From Streptomyces albipurpureus (GTDB taxonomy: Bacteria; Actinomycetota; Actinomycetes; Streptomycetales; Streptomycetaceae): DNA of 60,684 nucleotides. Location: positions 1 to 60,684 of the forward strand of contig NZ_JAMQAW010000034.1 of NCBI RefSeq assembly GCF_023701525.1. Direction: 5' to 3'. Both the position numbers and the translations under genes were made by a program. Shown one piece after another: positions 27,781 to 35,874 of this stretch. Below the pieces are notes generated by a model that worked only from the letters and a program-made list of their open reading frames with translations, had not been told where the DNA came from and did no database searches. How positions within the stretch are numbered: the first letter of the stretch is position 1; each line of letters starts with the position of its first letter.

Positions 27781-27803
27781 GAGGCACTTTTACGCACGCG
27801 GTA

Positions 27804-27815
27804 GGCGCAATGCGC
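27804..27815. promoter_or_regulatory. Putative IclR half-site in the importer leader
   Basis: GGCGCAATGCG (27804-27814) matches the arm AGCGCAATACG of the long palindrome in front of the IclR gene at 9 of 11 positions. It also contains the small palindrome GCGCAATGCGC (27805-27815). It lies just downstream of the promoter, where a repressor would block initiation or elongation. Confidence 0.5.
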
Positions 27816-27871
27816 TCAAGGAGTTATTGATTCCACCCTGATTGACCTCGTGAACAACGCGGACGGTGCAT

Positions 27872-28663
27872 ATGACCCCGATCCTGGAATTCCACGACAT
27901 ATCCAAGGTCTTCTTCAAGGGCAGCCAACAGATACACGCGCTGTCCCAGGTGACCGCCGAGGTCGGCGACGGTGAACTCCTCGCCATCGTCGGCCCCAGC
28001 GGCTGCGGCAAATCGACCTTGCTCAACCTCGCCGCCGGACTGATGAAACCCGGCACCGGACGGCTGCTCTACCGGGGCCACCCCCTCACCGGGGTCAACA
28101 CCGAGGTCGCCTACATCACCCAGAAGGACAATCTGCTGCCCTGGCGCACCGTCGAGGACAACATCGCCCTCCCCCTCGGCCTCGGCGGACGTGCCCGTCT
28201 CGGCAAGCACGAGCGGCGCGAACGGCTCGCCCGCCAGATCGAACTGGTCGGCCTGAGCGGCTTCGAGAAGCACTACCCGAGCGAACTGTCCGGCGGCATG
28301 CGCAAGCGGGCCCAACTCGCCCGCTCCCTCGTCTACGAGCCCGACGTCCTCCTCATGGACGAACCCTTCGGAGCGCTCGACGCCCAGCTCAAACTGGTGC
28401 TCCAGGCCGAACTGCTGCGCACCTGGGAAGGCACCGGCAAAACACTCGTCTTCGTCACCCACGACCTCACCGAGGCCATATCGCTCGCCGACCGAGTGAT
28501 CGTGATGTCCTCCAGGCCAGGCCGGATCAAGGCCGTCGAACGCATCGAACTACCCCGGCCACGCGACCCCTTCACCATCCGGTTCGAACCCGGCTTCGGG
28601 GAGTACTTCGACCGGCTGTGGTCGGCGCTCCGCGAGGACATCCACCAGGGAAGCGAGGCATAG
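27872..28663 (+). CDS. ABC transporter ATPase (NitT/TauT type)
   Basis: 263 residues with Walker A GPSGCGKST, Q-loop ITQKDNLLPWRTVEDN, signature LSGGMRKRAQLARSL, Walker B VLLMDEPFGALDAQ and H-loop FVTHD. The LPWRTV segment is typical of nitrate/sulfonate/taurine-type ATPases. ATG at 27872 is preferred over the in-frame GTG at 27866 because GGACGG lies five bases before it. Here the gene order is ATPase, permease, binding protein, unlike the importer at 2476-6137. Confidence 0.93.
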   Translation: MTPILEFHDISKVFFKGSQQIHALSQVTAEVGDGELLAIVGPSGCGKSTLLNLAAGLMKPGTGRLLYRGHPLTGVNTEVAYITQKDNLLPWRTVEDNIALPLGLGGRARLGKHERRERLARQIELVGLSGFEKHYPSELSGGMRKRAQLARSLVYEPDVLLMDEPFGALDAQLKLVLQAELLRTWEGTGKTLVFVTHDLTEAISLADRVIVMSSRPGRIKAVERIELPRPRDPFTIRFEPGFGEYFDRLWSALREDIHQGSEA

Positions 28664-28665
28664 CC

Positions 28666-29562
28666 ATGATCGAAACAATGCTCGGCAGCAAGGGCAGCAA
28701 GGGCAGCAAGGGCAGTAAAGGGAACAGGGGCAGCACGCCCACCGGCACCGCGGACCCGGTCGACGAGGTCTTCCTCGTCGACCCCAGCATCCGTGAACGC
28801 CGCAGAAGGACCCTCATCGTCGTCGTCGCCCGGGTGGCGCTCACCCTGGTGGCGCTCCTCTCCTGGGAGATGGCATCCGGTCGGTTGGTTTCGGAGTTCT
28901 GGATCAGCAGTCCGGGAGCCGTGTGGTCGGCGCTGGCCGAATTCGCCGGGGACGGTCAACTCCTGCCCGCGGTATGGGCCACGCTGGTCGAGACGGCACT
29001 CGGCTTCGTCGCCGGAGCCGCCACCGGGATCGCCGTCGGACTGCTCTTCGGCGTCAGCTCGCTCGTGGCCCGGACGCTCGACCCCTTCCTCGTGGCGTTC
29101 AACTCCATCCCACGCGTCGCGCTCATCCCGCTGTTCATCCTCTGGTTCGGCATCGGCCTGGAGACCAAGGTGCTCTTCGCGGCCACCCTGGTGTTCTTCC
29201 CGGTCTTCATGAACACCTTCGCCGGGGCACGGGACGTCGACCGCGACCTGATCGATGTGATCCGGGTGATGGGCGCCTCCCGGTTCGACGCGGTACGGCA
29301 GGTGCTCATCCCCTCGGCTCTCGTCTGGGTCTTCGCCGGACTGCGGATGTCGGTCCCGTTCGCCCTCATCGGCGCCGTGGTCGCCGAGATGTTCACCTCC
29401 AACGAGGGCCTCGGCTACCTGATCTCCGTCACTGCCAACCAGTACGACACCGCGGGCTCCTTCGCCGCGCTGCTCGTCACCACGGCCCTGGGTCTCGCGC
29501 TCACCGGAGCGGTGAGCCTGCTGGAGCGCCGCACCCTGCGCTGGCGCCCCGCCACCGGCTGA
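28666..29562 (+). CDS. ABC transporter permease (NitT/TauT type)
   Basis: 298 residues. The first 45 are cytoplasmic and polar, including four tandem Gly-Ser-Lys triplets. About six membrane segments follow, with the EAA loop near DVIRVMGASRFDAVRQVLIP. A single permease gene implies a homodimer, in contrast to the two-permease importer earlier in the window. The ATG at 28666 is three bases after the ATPase stop; the ATG at 28678 would remove only four residues. Confidence 0.92.
   Translation: MIETMLGSKGSKGSKGSKGNRGSTPTGTADPVDEVFLVDPSIRERRRRTLIVVVARVALTLVALLSWEMASGRLVSEFWISSPGAVWSALAEFAGDGQLLPAVWATLVETALGFVAGAATGIAVGLLFGVSSLVARTLDPFLVAFNSIPRVALIPLFILWFGIGLETKVLFAATLVFFPVFMNTFAGARDVDRDLIDVIRVMGASRFDAVRQVLIPSALVWVFAGLRMSVPFALIGAVVAEMFTSNEGLGYLISVTANQYDTAGSFAALLVTTALGLALTGAVSLLERRTLRWRPATG
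28684..28719 (+). repeat. 9-bp tandem repeat coding for Gly-Ser-Lys
   Basis: Four in-frame copies of GGCAGCAAG (the last as GGCAGTAAA) at the 5' end of the permease gene. They add a flexible positively charged tail before the first membrane segment. Such short repeats change length by slippage without breaking the frame. Confidence 0.85.
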
Positions 29563-29669
29563 CCGCCGCTCCGCTTCCCCGCCGGCCCTGACCGGGCCGC
29601 CCACCGGGGCCGCCGACGCCTGAGCCGTACGGCCGACCCCGCACCCACTCGTGTACGAAAGGTCATCCC

Positions 29670-30797
29670 ATGCTGCCCCAACGCCCCGGCACCCGCCCGT
29701 CCGTCCCCAGACCCTCCCGCCGCAGCGTCCTCGGTTGGGCGGCGGCCGGAGCTGCCACCGTTCCCCTCCTCACCGCGTGTTCGAAGCCGCCGGCTCCCGC
29801 CGGAGCCGGCTCCGGCACCGTGGAACTCGTACACGCGGCCAAGGACTCCCTCCTGCTGTGGTCGGTGAGTTACCTCGCTGAGGACGACGGCTACTACAAG
29901 AAGGAGGGGCTCACCGTGAAGCGGATACCCCTCGGTGGCGGTCCGGCCGCCATGACGGGACTGCTCTCAGGAGAGGGGCACGCCAACCTCTCGGCACCGG
30001 GTGAACTCCTCTCCGCCGTCGCCAAGGGCAGACGGCTCAAGGTCCTCCTCGCACACACCAACTCCATGCCGTCGATCCTGGTGCTCAGCAAGAAGTTCGC
30101 CGAACGCGTCGGTGTTACGGCGGACAGCCCGCTCGCCGAGCGCCGGGCGGCCATCGGCAAGGTCCGCGGCGGGCGTTTCGGCATCACCGCCCCCGGCAGC
30201 ATCACCGACGGGTTCACCAGACTCGCCCTCAGACAAGCCGGCCTCGACCCGTCGAAGGACGCCAGAATCGTCCCCCTCCAGACCGCGGCCAACTCCCTGG
30301 CCGCGCTGGCCAACGGCCAGATCGACGGTTTCGTCGGGGTACCGCCCGCCGCGGAGAAGGCCGTGCTGGAGTTCGGGGCAGTGCAACTGCTGGTCAACCA
30401 GCGCGGTGAGATCGACGGCGCGGACCGGGTCCAGGGCATGACGCTCCAGGCCCGCGCCGAAGACGTGGAGGCCAACCCCGACCTCTACCGCGCCCTGGTC
30501 CGCGCCGACGTCCGCGCGATGCGCGCCCTGATCGAGAACCCGCAGGAGGCGGGCAGACTCCTCCGCAGGACTCGCTTCAGCCAACTGGAACAGCCCATCT
30601 GGGACTACGCCTGGAAGCTCGTCCAACTCTCCTGGCGGTCCCCGATCGTTCCCCGGGACTCGCTGGCGGCGTGGTTCGACAACCGACTCGTCGCCGACAC
30701 CGACGGCAAGGCATTCGCCTACGACGAGGTCCTCGACATGCGCTTCGCCGAGGAGGCCCTCACCTCCACCGGCTGGAAACCGGTTAACCAGACATGA
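29670..30797 (+). CDS. ABC transporter substrate-binding lipoprotein with Tat-like signal
   Basis: 375 residues. The signal has a twin-arginine (SRRSVLGW), a hydrophobic stretch and a lipobox (LLTAC), suggesting export through Tat and lipid anchoring. The mature part follows the NMT1/SsuA fold (EDDGYYKKEGLTVKRIPLGG, then MTGLLSGEGHANLSAPGELL). Proteins of this class near CoA-ligase clusters can bind aromatic or alicyclic carboxylates; the ligand here is inferred only from context. ATG at 29670 with GAAAGG ten bases upstream. It closes the importer of the catabolic island. Confidence 0.93.
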   Translation: MLPQRPGTRPSVPRPSRRSVLGWAAAGAATVPLLTACSKPPAPAGAGSGTVELVHAAKDSLLLWSVSYLAEDDGYYKKEGLTVKRIPLGGGPAAMTGLLSGEGHANLSAPGELLSAVAKGRRLKVLLAHTNSMPSILVLSKKFAERVGVTADSPLAERRAAIGKVRGGRFGITAPGSITDGFTRLALRQAGLDPSKDARIVPLQTAANSLAALANGQIDGFVGVPPAAEKAVLEFGAVQLLVNQRGEIDGADRVQGMTLQARAEDVEANPDLYRALVRADVRAMRALIENPQEAGRLLRRTRFSQLEQPIWDYAWKLVQLSWRSPIVPRDSLAAWFDNRLVADTDGKAFAYDEVLDMRFAEEALTSTGWKPVNQT

Positions 30798-30807
30798 CAA
30801 GGTAGAC

Positions 30808-30840
30808 AGCGCAATACGCATAGTGTTGTCGTATTGCGCT
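30808..30840. promoter_or_regulatory. 33-bp palindromic operator before the IclR gene
   Basis: AGCGCAATACG (30808-30818) and CGTATTGCGCT (30830-30840) are perfect 11-bp inverted arms separated by 11 bases. The site lies 57 bases upstream of the IclR-family gene, as expected for autoregulation; IclR proteins bind such long, widely spaced palindromes. Confidence 0.85.
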
Positions 30841-30897
30841 CCAGGTCAACGCATTCCGCACACCCACTGACCGGCATCACCTCGCCGTGGAGGCCCC

Positions 30898-31671
30898 GTG
30901 ACAACGAAGCAGACCCAGGACCCCGAGGCATCGGTGGCCAGGCGGTCAGTGGTCCAATCGGTGACCCGGGCCTTCGACCTGCTCAACCTCCTACGGGACA
31001 GCACGGCCCCGATGTCCGTACAGGAAATCGCCCGCAGCGCCGGCCTGGACCGCACGGTGGTCCACCGGCTGCTGCGGTCCCTGCTCCAGCAGGGCATGGT
31101 CGTCGAAGAGCGCGGGCTCTTCGGTGTCGGTCCGGCATCCATCCTGCTGGCCAATCGCTACCTCGACGATCTACTGGTGCGCAGGCTCGCGCTGCCGTAC
31201 ATGGTCGAACTCCAGGCGAACGACATCGCCGATCAGCCCTGGACGGCGAACCTGTCCGTCGCTGTCGGCGATGTCTCCGCGGTGATCGAGCGGATCTGGA
31301 CCCCCAGCACTCCCCTTGATCTCGTGCTGAGCGTGGGGGACACCTTCCCCATCGACAGCACGGCGACCGGCCGCAGCATACTGGCCTACTACGAGCCGGA
31401 CCGGCTGGTCGAAACGATCGGCGCCGAGCGGGCGGCTGAACTGGCCGGCACCTTCGCCAGCGTTCGTTCGGCGGGTGGCGTAGGCCTGTCCCGGGGTGAG
31501 GCGGTGCCCGGCGTGGAGGCCATCGCCGCGGTGGTCCTCTCCCGTCGCCAGGCACCGGTCGCGGCCATCAGCGTGTCCGGGGTGGACCTCGGTGACCAGA
31601 TGAACTCCGTCTCCCCGCTGGCCCAGACCCTGCGCCGGGCGGCCGCGTCGATCGGACAGATGATCGCCTGA
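30898..31671 (+). CDS. IclR-family transcriptional regulator
   Basis: 257 residues. An N-terminal winged helix-turn-helix (about 20-80: SVTRAFDLLNLLRDSTAPMS, QEIARSAGLDRTVVHRLLRS) is followed by the IclR effector-binding GAF-like domain (about 95-257; IDSTATGRSILAYYEP, AVPGVEAIAAVV). IclR proteins repress or activate aromatic and carboxylic-acid catabolic operons in response to a pathway metabolite. GTG start at 30898 with GGAGG five bases upstream. It is the last gene of the island, and its own operator-like palindrome and a related half-site before the importer suggest it controls uptake. Confidence 0.93.
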   Translation: MTTKQTQDPEASVARRSVVQSVTRAFDLLNLLRDSTAPMSVQEIARSAGLDRTVVHRLLRSLLQQGMVVEERGLFGVGPASILLANRYLDDLLVRRLALPYMVELQANDIADQPWTANLSVAVGDVSAVIERIWTPSTPLDLVLSVGDTFPIDSTATGRSILAYYEPDRLVETIGAERAAELAGTFASVRSAGGVGLSRGEAVPGVEAIAAVVLSRRQAPVAAISVSGVDLGDQMNSVSPLAQTLRRAAASIGQMIA

Positions 31672-31674
31672 CGG

Positions 31675-31697
31675 TCGATCGACTCCTGCTCGATCGA
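31675..31697. terminator. Short hairpin between convergent genes
   Basis: TCGATCGA at 31675-31682 and 31690-31697 can pair across a seven-base loop, just after the IclR stop and before the convergent MFS gene end. The 8-bp stem without a T-run makes it a weak candidate terminator. Confidence 0.4.
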
Positions 31698-31810
31698 GAG
31701 ACGGCAGGCGTACGTCATGTGAGGGACGGGCCCGCTCGGGGGCGGCGGGAGCGGTACGGCCCCGAGGTGCCGTCGTTCACCGCTGTCCGTCCGGCGGTCC
31801 CTGGGCGGGG

Positions 31811-33058
31811 TCAGTCCGTCCGCCCTCGGACACCCGTCGCCACCACGGTGTCGTGGGGTACGCGGGTAGCCGGCAGCAGCAGGGCCATGACAGCGGCGAG
31901 TAGGAGGAGGACCGCCGGGCCGGGAAGGGCCTCCAGCAGGACTCCCGTCAGCGCCGAGCCCAGCGGAGGCGTGGCCATCAGGAGCAGACCGATCGCACTG
32001 TGCATCCGGCCCTGGAGGTGAGGTGGGGTGCGGACGGTTCTGGCGACCGTCATCACCGTGCTGGACGCGGCGGTGGCGCAGGCACATCCGGCCAGCAGTG
32101 CCCCGAGTACCGGACCGGAGCCGGTCATGGCCATGGCAGCCACGAGGGCGACACACACAACCCCTGTCCCGAGCAGGACCCGGCCGAAGGGGACGTTCCG
32201 CTGAAGCCAGGGGGCGATGAGCGCCCCGACGATGCCGCCCGCGGCCGAAACACCGGTGATCAGCCCCACTGAGGTGCCCGATCCGCCCGCCCCGGCGAGC
32301 AGGACGATCACCGCCAGATAGACACCGTCGAGGACGAAGTTCTGGCCGGAGGCGACCAGGGTCATCCGGCGCAGGGCCGCGTCCTGCCACAGGAGCCGCA
32401 GTCCTGCCGTCAGCGACCGGAGTAGACCCTCATCCCCGTCGTCTGGCCTGAGTACCGTCAGTTCGGTGCGCAGGAACAGCAGGCTCAGGGCCGATACGGC
32501 GAACGTGGTGGCGTCGAACCAGAACGGCAGGCCGGGCGAGACCGTGTAGAGCGCGCCCCCGATGACGGGGCCCAGCAGGAGGGCCGCCTGTCCGCGCACA
32601 CGGTTCACGGCCATCGCCGTGGCCAGTTTGGCCTCGGGCACGATCTGCTGGGTCGACGCGAGTCCCGCGGCGTTGAAGGGCGCGGTGAGTAGCCCGAGCA
32701 GCGCTCCGATGGCGAGCAGGGCAGGTAGGGACGCCGAGCCGAACTGGACCAGGGCGGCGAGCAGCGCGCCCCCCACCGCGCGTCCCGTCTCGCAGAACAG
32801 GAGCACTGTCCGCCGGTCGAAGCGGTCGACGACGGACCCCGCGGGCAGGCAGGCTACTGCGAGGGAGGCCGTCCACGCCGCCTCCACCAGGCCCACCGCG
32901 ACGGGCGATCCGGTGGTCCGCAGGACCAGCAGGGGCAGTGCGAGGGCCGAGGCACCGGAGCCCAGCAGTGACAGTCCCTGGCTCGCGCCGAGGAGTTGGA
33001 AGTCCCGATTGCGCAGCAGGCTGTCGGTGTCCCGGCGGGTGCCGTTCCGCAGGCTCAC
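31811..33058 (-). CDS. MFS transporter of the lanthipeptide cluster
   Basis: 415 residues with about 12 hydrophobic segments. The MFS signature between helices 2 and 3 is visible (AGSVVDRFDRRTVLL), and the QQIVPEAKLATAMAVN region is typical of the MFS_3/enterobactin-exporter-like group. GTG start at 33058 overlaps the stop of the intact LanKC gene (GTGA), so it is the last gene of the RiPP operon and probably exports the mature peptide or gives self-protection. Class III clusters more often use ABC exporters, so an MFS exporter is somewhat unusual; no leader protease is seen in the cluster. Confidence 0.88.
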   Translation of the reverse strand: MSLRNGTRRDTDSLLRNRDFQLLGASQGLSLLGSGASALALPLLVLRTTGSPVAVGLVEAAWTASLAVACLPAGSVVDRFDRRTVLLFCETGRAVGGALLAALVQFGSASLPALLAIGALLGLLTAPFNAAGLASTQQIVPEAKLATAMAVNRVRGQAALLLGPVIGGALYTVSPGLPFWFDATTFAVSALSLLFLRTELTVLRPDDGDEGLLRSLTAGLRLLWQDAALRRMTLVASGQNFVLDGVYLAVIVLLAGAGGSGTSVGLITGVSAAGGIVGALIAPWLQRNVPFGRVLLGTGVVCVALVAAMAMTGSGPVLGALLAGCACATAASSTVMTVARTVRTPPHLQGRMHSAIGLLLMATPPLGSALTGVLLEALPGPAVLLLLAAVMALLLPATRVPHDTVVATGVRGRTD

Positions 33059-35670
33059 CGCCGCTCATCGGCCGGTGGCCAACTGATCAGCGGCAGTGCG
33101 TCCTGCGGCCGGCCCCTGGTCGCCGCGTGGACGGCCACGAGGACTCCCGCGGTGCCGGTGGCCAGGTCGGTGGAGAGTCTGAGCATTCCGTCGAGGGCGA
33201 AGCCGGTCCGATCGCGCAGCCGGATGGCGTGCAGGCGCAGGGCTCGTAGTTGGGTCTGGCGGGCGGTTTCGGAGCCGTCGAGGCAGGCCAGGGCGTACAG
33301 CAGTCCGGCATGACCGTTCATCAGCCCGGGTGCGAGCATCAACTCGGCGTTCAGCCCGGCTCGGACGCGGTCGAGCAGCCCGGCGAAGTGAGCGTCCTCG
33401 CGGTGGCGCACATAGGCGTGGAGGGCGATGCCGATTCCGGCGCTGCCGCCGTCGAGTGCGGACAGCCACCGCTGCCCCTTGCGGACCTGGACGACGGGAG
33501 ACGTCTTGGGGCCCGCCGGGTCGGTGGGGACGGGGCCATCGGGTCCGGGCGGGACCCCGCAGTGCGCCAGGTCCCGTGCCAGCGCCTGTTCGGCCGCCTT
33601 CGCGTACCGCTCCTCCCCGGTCCGCGCGTACAGCTCGATGAGGAACAGCGCCGCTCCGGACCAGCCTTCCAGGAGCCCGGTTCCGTTGACGGCCGGTCCT
33701 GCGCCATCGGCCAGGGCGCGCTCCAGGGGTGCTGCGACCCTGGCGGCCTCCTCCGGGTGTCCGAAGTGCAGCCAGGTCAGACCGATGCCCGCGAGGCCGC
33801 TGCCCAGCCCCGCTCCACAGCGGGCGGTGTCGATCCGTGACATGCGGTCGAGTGCTTCACGGGCGGCTTCCGGGCGGCCGAGTTCGGCGAGGACGTAGGC
33901 GATGCCCCCCAAGCCGTCGTAGAGGCCGGGGCGGATCCAGCGGGCCCGCTCGGTGGCACTCAGGAGCCAGTCGATGTGCTCGGCCGGAACGGGGTCGGTG
34001 TCGTCGGCGCTCACGTGCAGGGCGTGGAGCACTCCGGCGGCGCCGTGGGACAGCGTGCACGCCTGCTGGTCGAACTGACGGATGTCCCCCGGGAAGAGAC
34101 GGTCGGGCCGCTCCGGCGTGGCACTCGCCAGGATCGCGTCGCGCAGGCCCGCCACGGCCAGCACCCCGCCGTCGGCTTCGATGCTGTCTTTGCTGTCGCC
34201 GTCGCCTCCGGGGTGCGAGGTCGGAGCGGATGTGGATGAAGGGGCGGCCAGTTCGGTACGGAGCCGGGTGATGAACCCCGCCGGCACGGGGAACCCGCTG
34301 CTCGCCCATGCCGTGAGCGAGTTGGCCTTGGCGCTGTCGAACCGCATCAGCGGGGTGAGCGGGCAGAACAGGGCGAGCCGCAGACAGGACAGCGCGTAGA
34401 GGTCGATCGCGGTGCCGGAGCGGGCCCATGGGGCGGTGAAGCCCGCGGTGCTCAGTCCGGGCGCGACCGGAACCCGCCCGCCGTCGGTTCCGGATTCCGG
34501 CGTGTGGTCGAACGCCGTCTCGAAGTCGACGAGGCAGATTCCACCGTCGGGCCGGACGATGACGTTCCCGGGTTGCAGGTCGCCGTAGACCACGCCCAGG
34601 GCGTGCAGGGCGCCGATCGCCGCCTCGATCCGGTCGGCGACGCCGAGCGCCCATGCGGTGTAGTCGGCCAACGCGCCGGGTCCGGGCGGGGTGGGCCGGA
34701 AGAGGGGGTGTCTGCGACCGATCGCCTCATGGAGCTGTTCGCCCTCCACGAACTCCTCGACGAGGAAGTGGTGCTCCCAGTGCTCGATCCTCCCGTGGAC
34801 GCGGGGAACGCAGTCCAGCCCGGCGAGCCGTTCCAGTACTGCCTCTTCCCCCGTCAGGCGTTCCACGGCGTCGCGCCCGAGGGAGTCCACGCCGGCGTAG
34901 GGGCGAGCCTCCCGAAGCAGGACCGTGCGCCCGGTGGACTTCTCCACCGCCCGGTAGACCCCACCGCTGTTGGAGAAGTGCAGGGCCTTCTCCACCCGGT
35001 ACGGGAAGGCGCCCCGTGGCTGTGCGTCCGCCCGCCGCACGGCGGCGGCGACAAAGGCGGGGACCTCGACCCAGGACGGCACCTTGAAGGAGGTGCCGCG
35101 TACGTCGGGAACGAGTTCCCCCTCCGGGGTACCGATGGCGGGCGTGTAGCCGCCGTCGGATGTGAAGCAGTAGCGGGTGCTGAACCCGCCGTAGCGCAGG
35201 TACAGCGGCCCCCGCTCCCAGCGGAGGTCGCTGAGTACGTACGGTCCGCGGATTCCCGCCAGCAGCGGATCCAGTTCCTTGAGGGTCTGTTCGAGTTCCT
35301 GGGTGTCCGCGGGGTAGATGGTCACGACCTTGCCACTCGCCGAGCGGGCGGCCTGTTTGCTGTTGGCGAGTTCGACCATGGTCCTGCTGCGCAGGAACTT
35401 GAAGGTCAGATTGTGGGCGACGCAGTGGTCCCACACCCGTTCCAGGGCCGTGGGCGCCGCATCGGCGGTCGCGGAGACATGGATCTTCCAGCCCTGCGGG
35501 GGCAGCGTTACGGACCCGGGCCGCAGATGGACCCAACCGCCGCTCTCCCCGCGACGCCAGCCCGGGGGTGCGGGGCGGTCCGAGTGTGCCCATCGGGTGT
35601 CGTGATCGCGGACCCGGTCGAGGGTGTCGACGTGGTACGGGTCCGCCGCGAGGTCTCCCTGGGCCAGCAT
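33055..35670 (-). CDS. Class III lanthionine synthetase LanKC (catalytic residues intact)
   Basis: 871 residues from the ATG at 35670, chosen because AAGGA lies nine bases upstream; a longer in-frame start at 35739 would run through the hairpin after the precursor gene. Domains are: pSer/pThr lyase (about 1-215) with conserved Lys62 and His64 in WKIHVSA and Lys91 in FKFLRS; kinase (about 220-520) with YGDLQPGN (Asp364, Asn369) and VDFE (Asp382); and a LanC-like cyclase (about 540-871) with GG repeats. The LanC zinc ligands are absent (LDGGSAGIG, MNGHAGLLYAL), which defines class III. It should phosphorylate Ser/Thr in the precursor, eliminate phosphate and help ring formation. Confidence 0.93.
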   Translation of the reverse strand: MLAQGDLAADPYHVDTLDRVRDHDTRWAHSDRPAPPGWRRGESGGWVHLRPGSVTLPPQGWKIHVSATADAAPTALERVWDHCVAHNLTFKFLRSRTMVELANSKQAARSASGKVVTIYPADTQELEQTLKELDPLLAGIRGPYVLSDLRWERGPLYLRYGGFSTRYCFTSDGGYTPAIGTPEGELVPDVRGTSFKVPSWVEVPAFVAAAVRRADAQPRGAFPYRVEKALHFSNSGGVYRAVEKSTGRTVLLREARPYAGVDSLGRDAVERLTGEEAVLERLAGLDCVPRVHGRIEHWEHHFLVEEFVEGEQLHEAIGRRHPLFRPTPPGPGALADYTAWALGVADRIEAAIGALHALGVVYGDLQPGNVIVRPDGGICLVDFETAFDHTPESGTDGGRVPVAPGLSTAGFTAPWARSGTAIDLYALSCLRLALFCPLTPLMRFDSAKANSLTAWASSGFPVPAGFITRLRTELAAPSSTSAPTSHPGGDGDSKDSIEADGGVLAVAGLRDAILASATPERPDRLFPGDIRQFDQQACTLSHGAAGVLHALHVSADDTDPVPAEHIDWLLSATERARWIRPGLYDGLGGIAYVLAELGRPEAAREALDRMSRIDTARCGAGLGSGLAGIGLTWLHFGHPEEAARVAAPLERALADGAGPAVNGTGLLEGWSGAALFLIELYARTGEERYAKAAEQALARDLAHCGVPPGPDGPVPTDPAGPKTSPVVQVRKGQRWLSALDGGSAGIGIALHAYVRHREDAHFAGLLDRVRAGLNAELMLAPGLMNGHAGLLYALACLDGSETARQTQLRALRLHAIRLRDRTGFALDGMLRLSTDLATGTAGVLVAVHAATRGRPQDALPLISWPPADERR

Positions 35671-35722
35671 GCGATGAGGTCCTTCCCCTTCGTCGACGCT
35701 CCCGGACTCCCGGGAAGGTGTC

Positions 35723-35758
35723 CCACCGGCCGGCGGCACGATGGCCGCCGGCCGGTGG
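35723..35758 (-). terminator. Perfect 15-bp hairpin after the precursor gene (attenuator)
   Basis: CCACCGGCCGGCGGC (35723-35737) and GCCGCCGGCCGGTGG (35744-35758) pair perfectly with a six-base loop. It lies 18 bases beyond the precursor stop and upstream of the intact LanKC gene. In RiPP operons such a hairpin commonly limits read-through so that precursor exceeds synthetase. Confidence 0.8.
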
Positions 35759-35775
35759 CACGGGTGGACCGGCTA

Positions 35776-35871
35776 CTACTCAAGACCGGTCGTGCTGGTG
35801 TAGCTGTTGTTGCAGGGCCACAGGGAGGGGGTTTCCTCTTCCATCTCCTGCAGTTCGAGGATCTCCGACAT
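35776..35871 (-). CDS. Lanthipeptide precursor peptide (31 residues, one Cys)
   Basis: The ATG at 35871 is preceded by AAGGAGG, which sits inside the end of the upstream LanKC gene, only three bases from that gene's TGA. The leader begins SEILELQEME; the ILELQ motif (residues 4-8) is the class III recognition element seen in labyrinthopeptin and SapB-type leaders. The core, after about Pro15, has Ser16, Trp18-Pro19-Cys20, two Asn, Ser23, Tyr24, Thr25, Ser26, Thr27, Thr28 and a Gly-Leu-Glu end. There is a single Cys and it precedes most Ser/Thr residues, unlike the Ser-x2-Ser-x(n)-Cys labionin layout. Two adjacent TAG codons end the gene. Confidence 0.88.
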   Translation of the reverse strand: MSEILELQEMEEETPSLWPCNNSYTSTTGLE

Positions 35872-35874
35872 GTC

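Noticed and set aside
31811..33058. MFS gene as part of the IclR-controlled island
   Set aside because: It is on the opposite strand and its GTG overlaps the LanKC stop, so it belongs to the RiPP operon.
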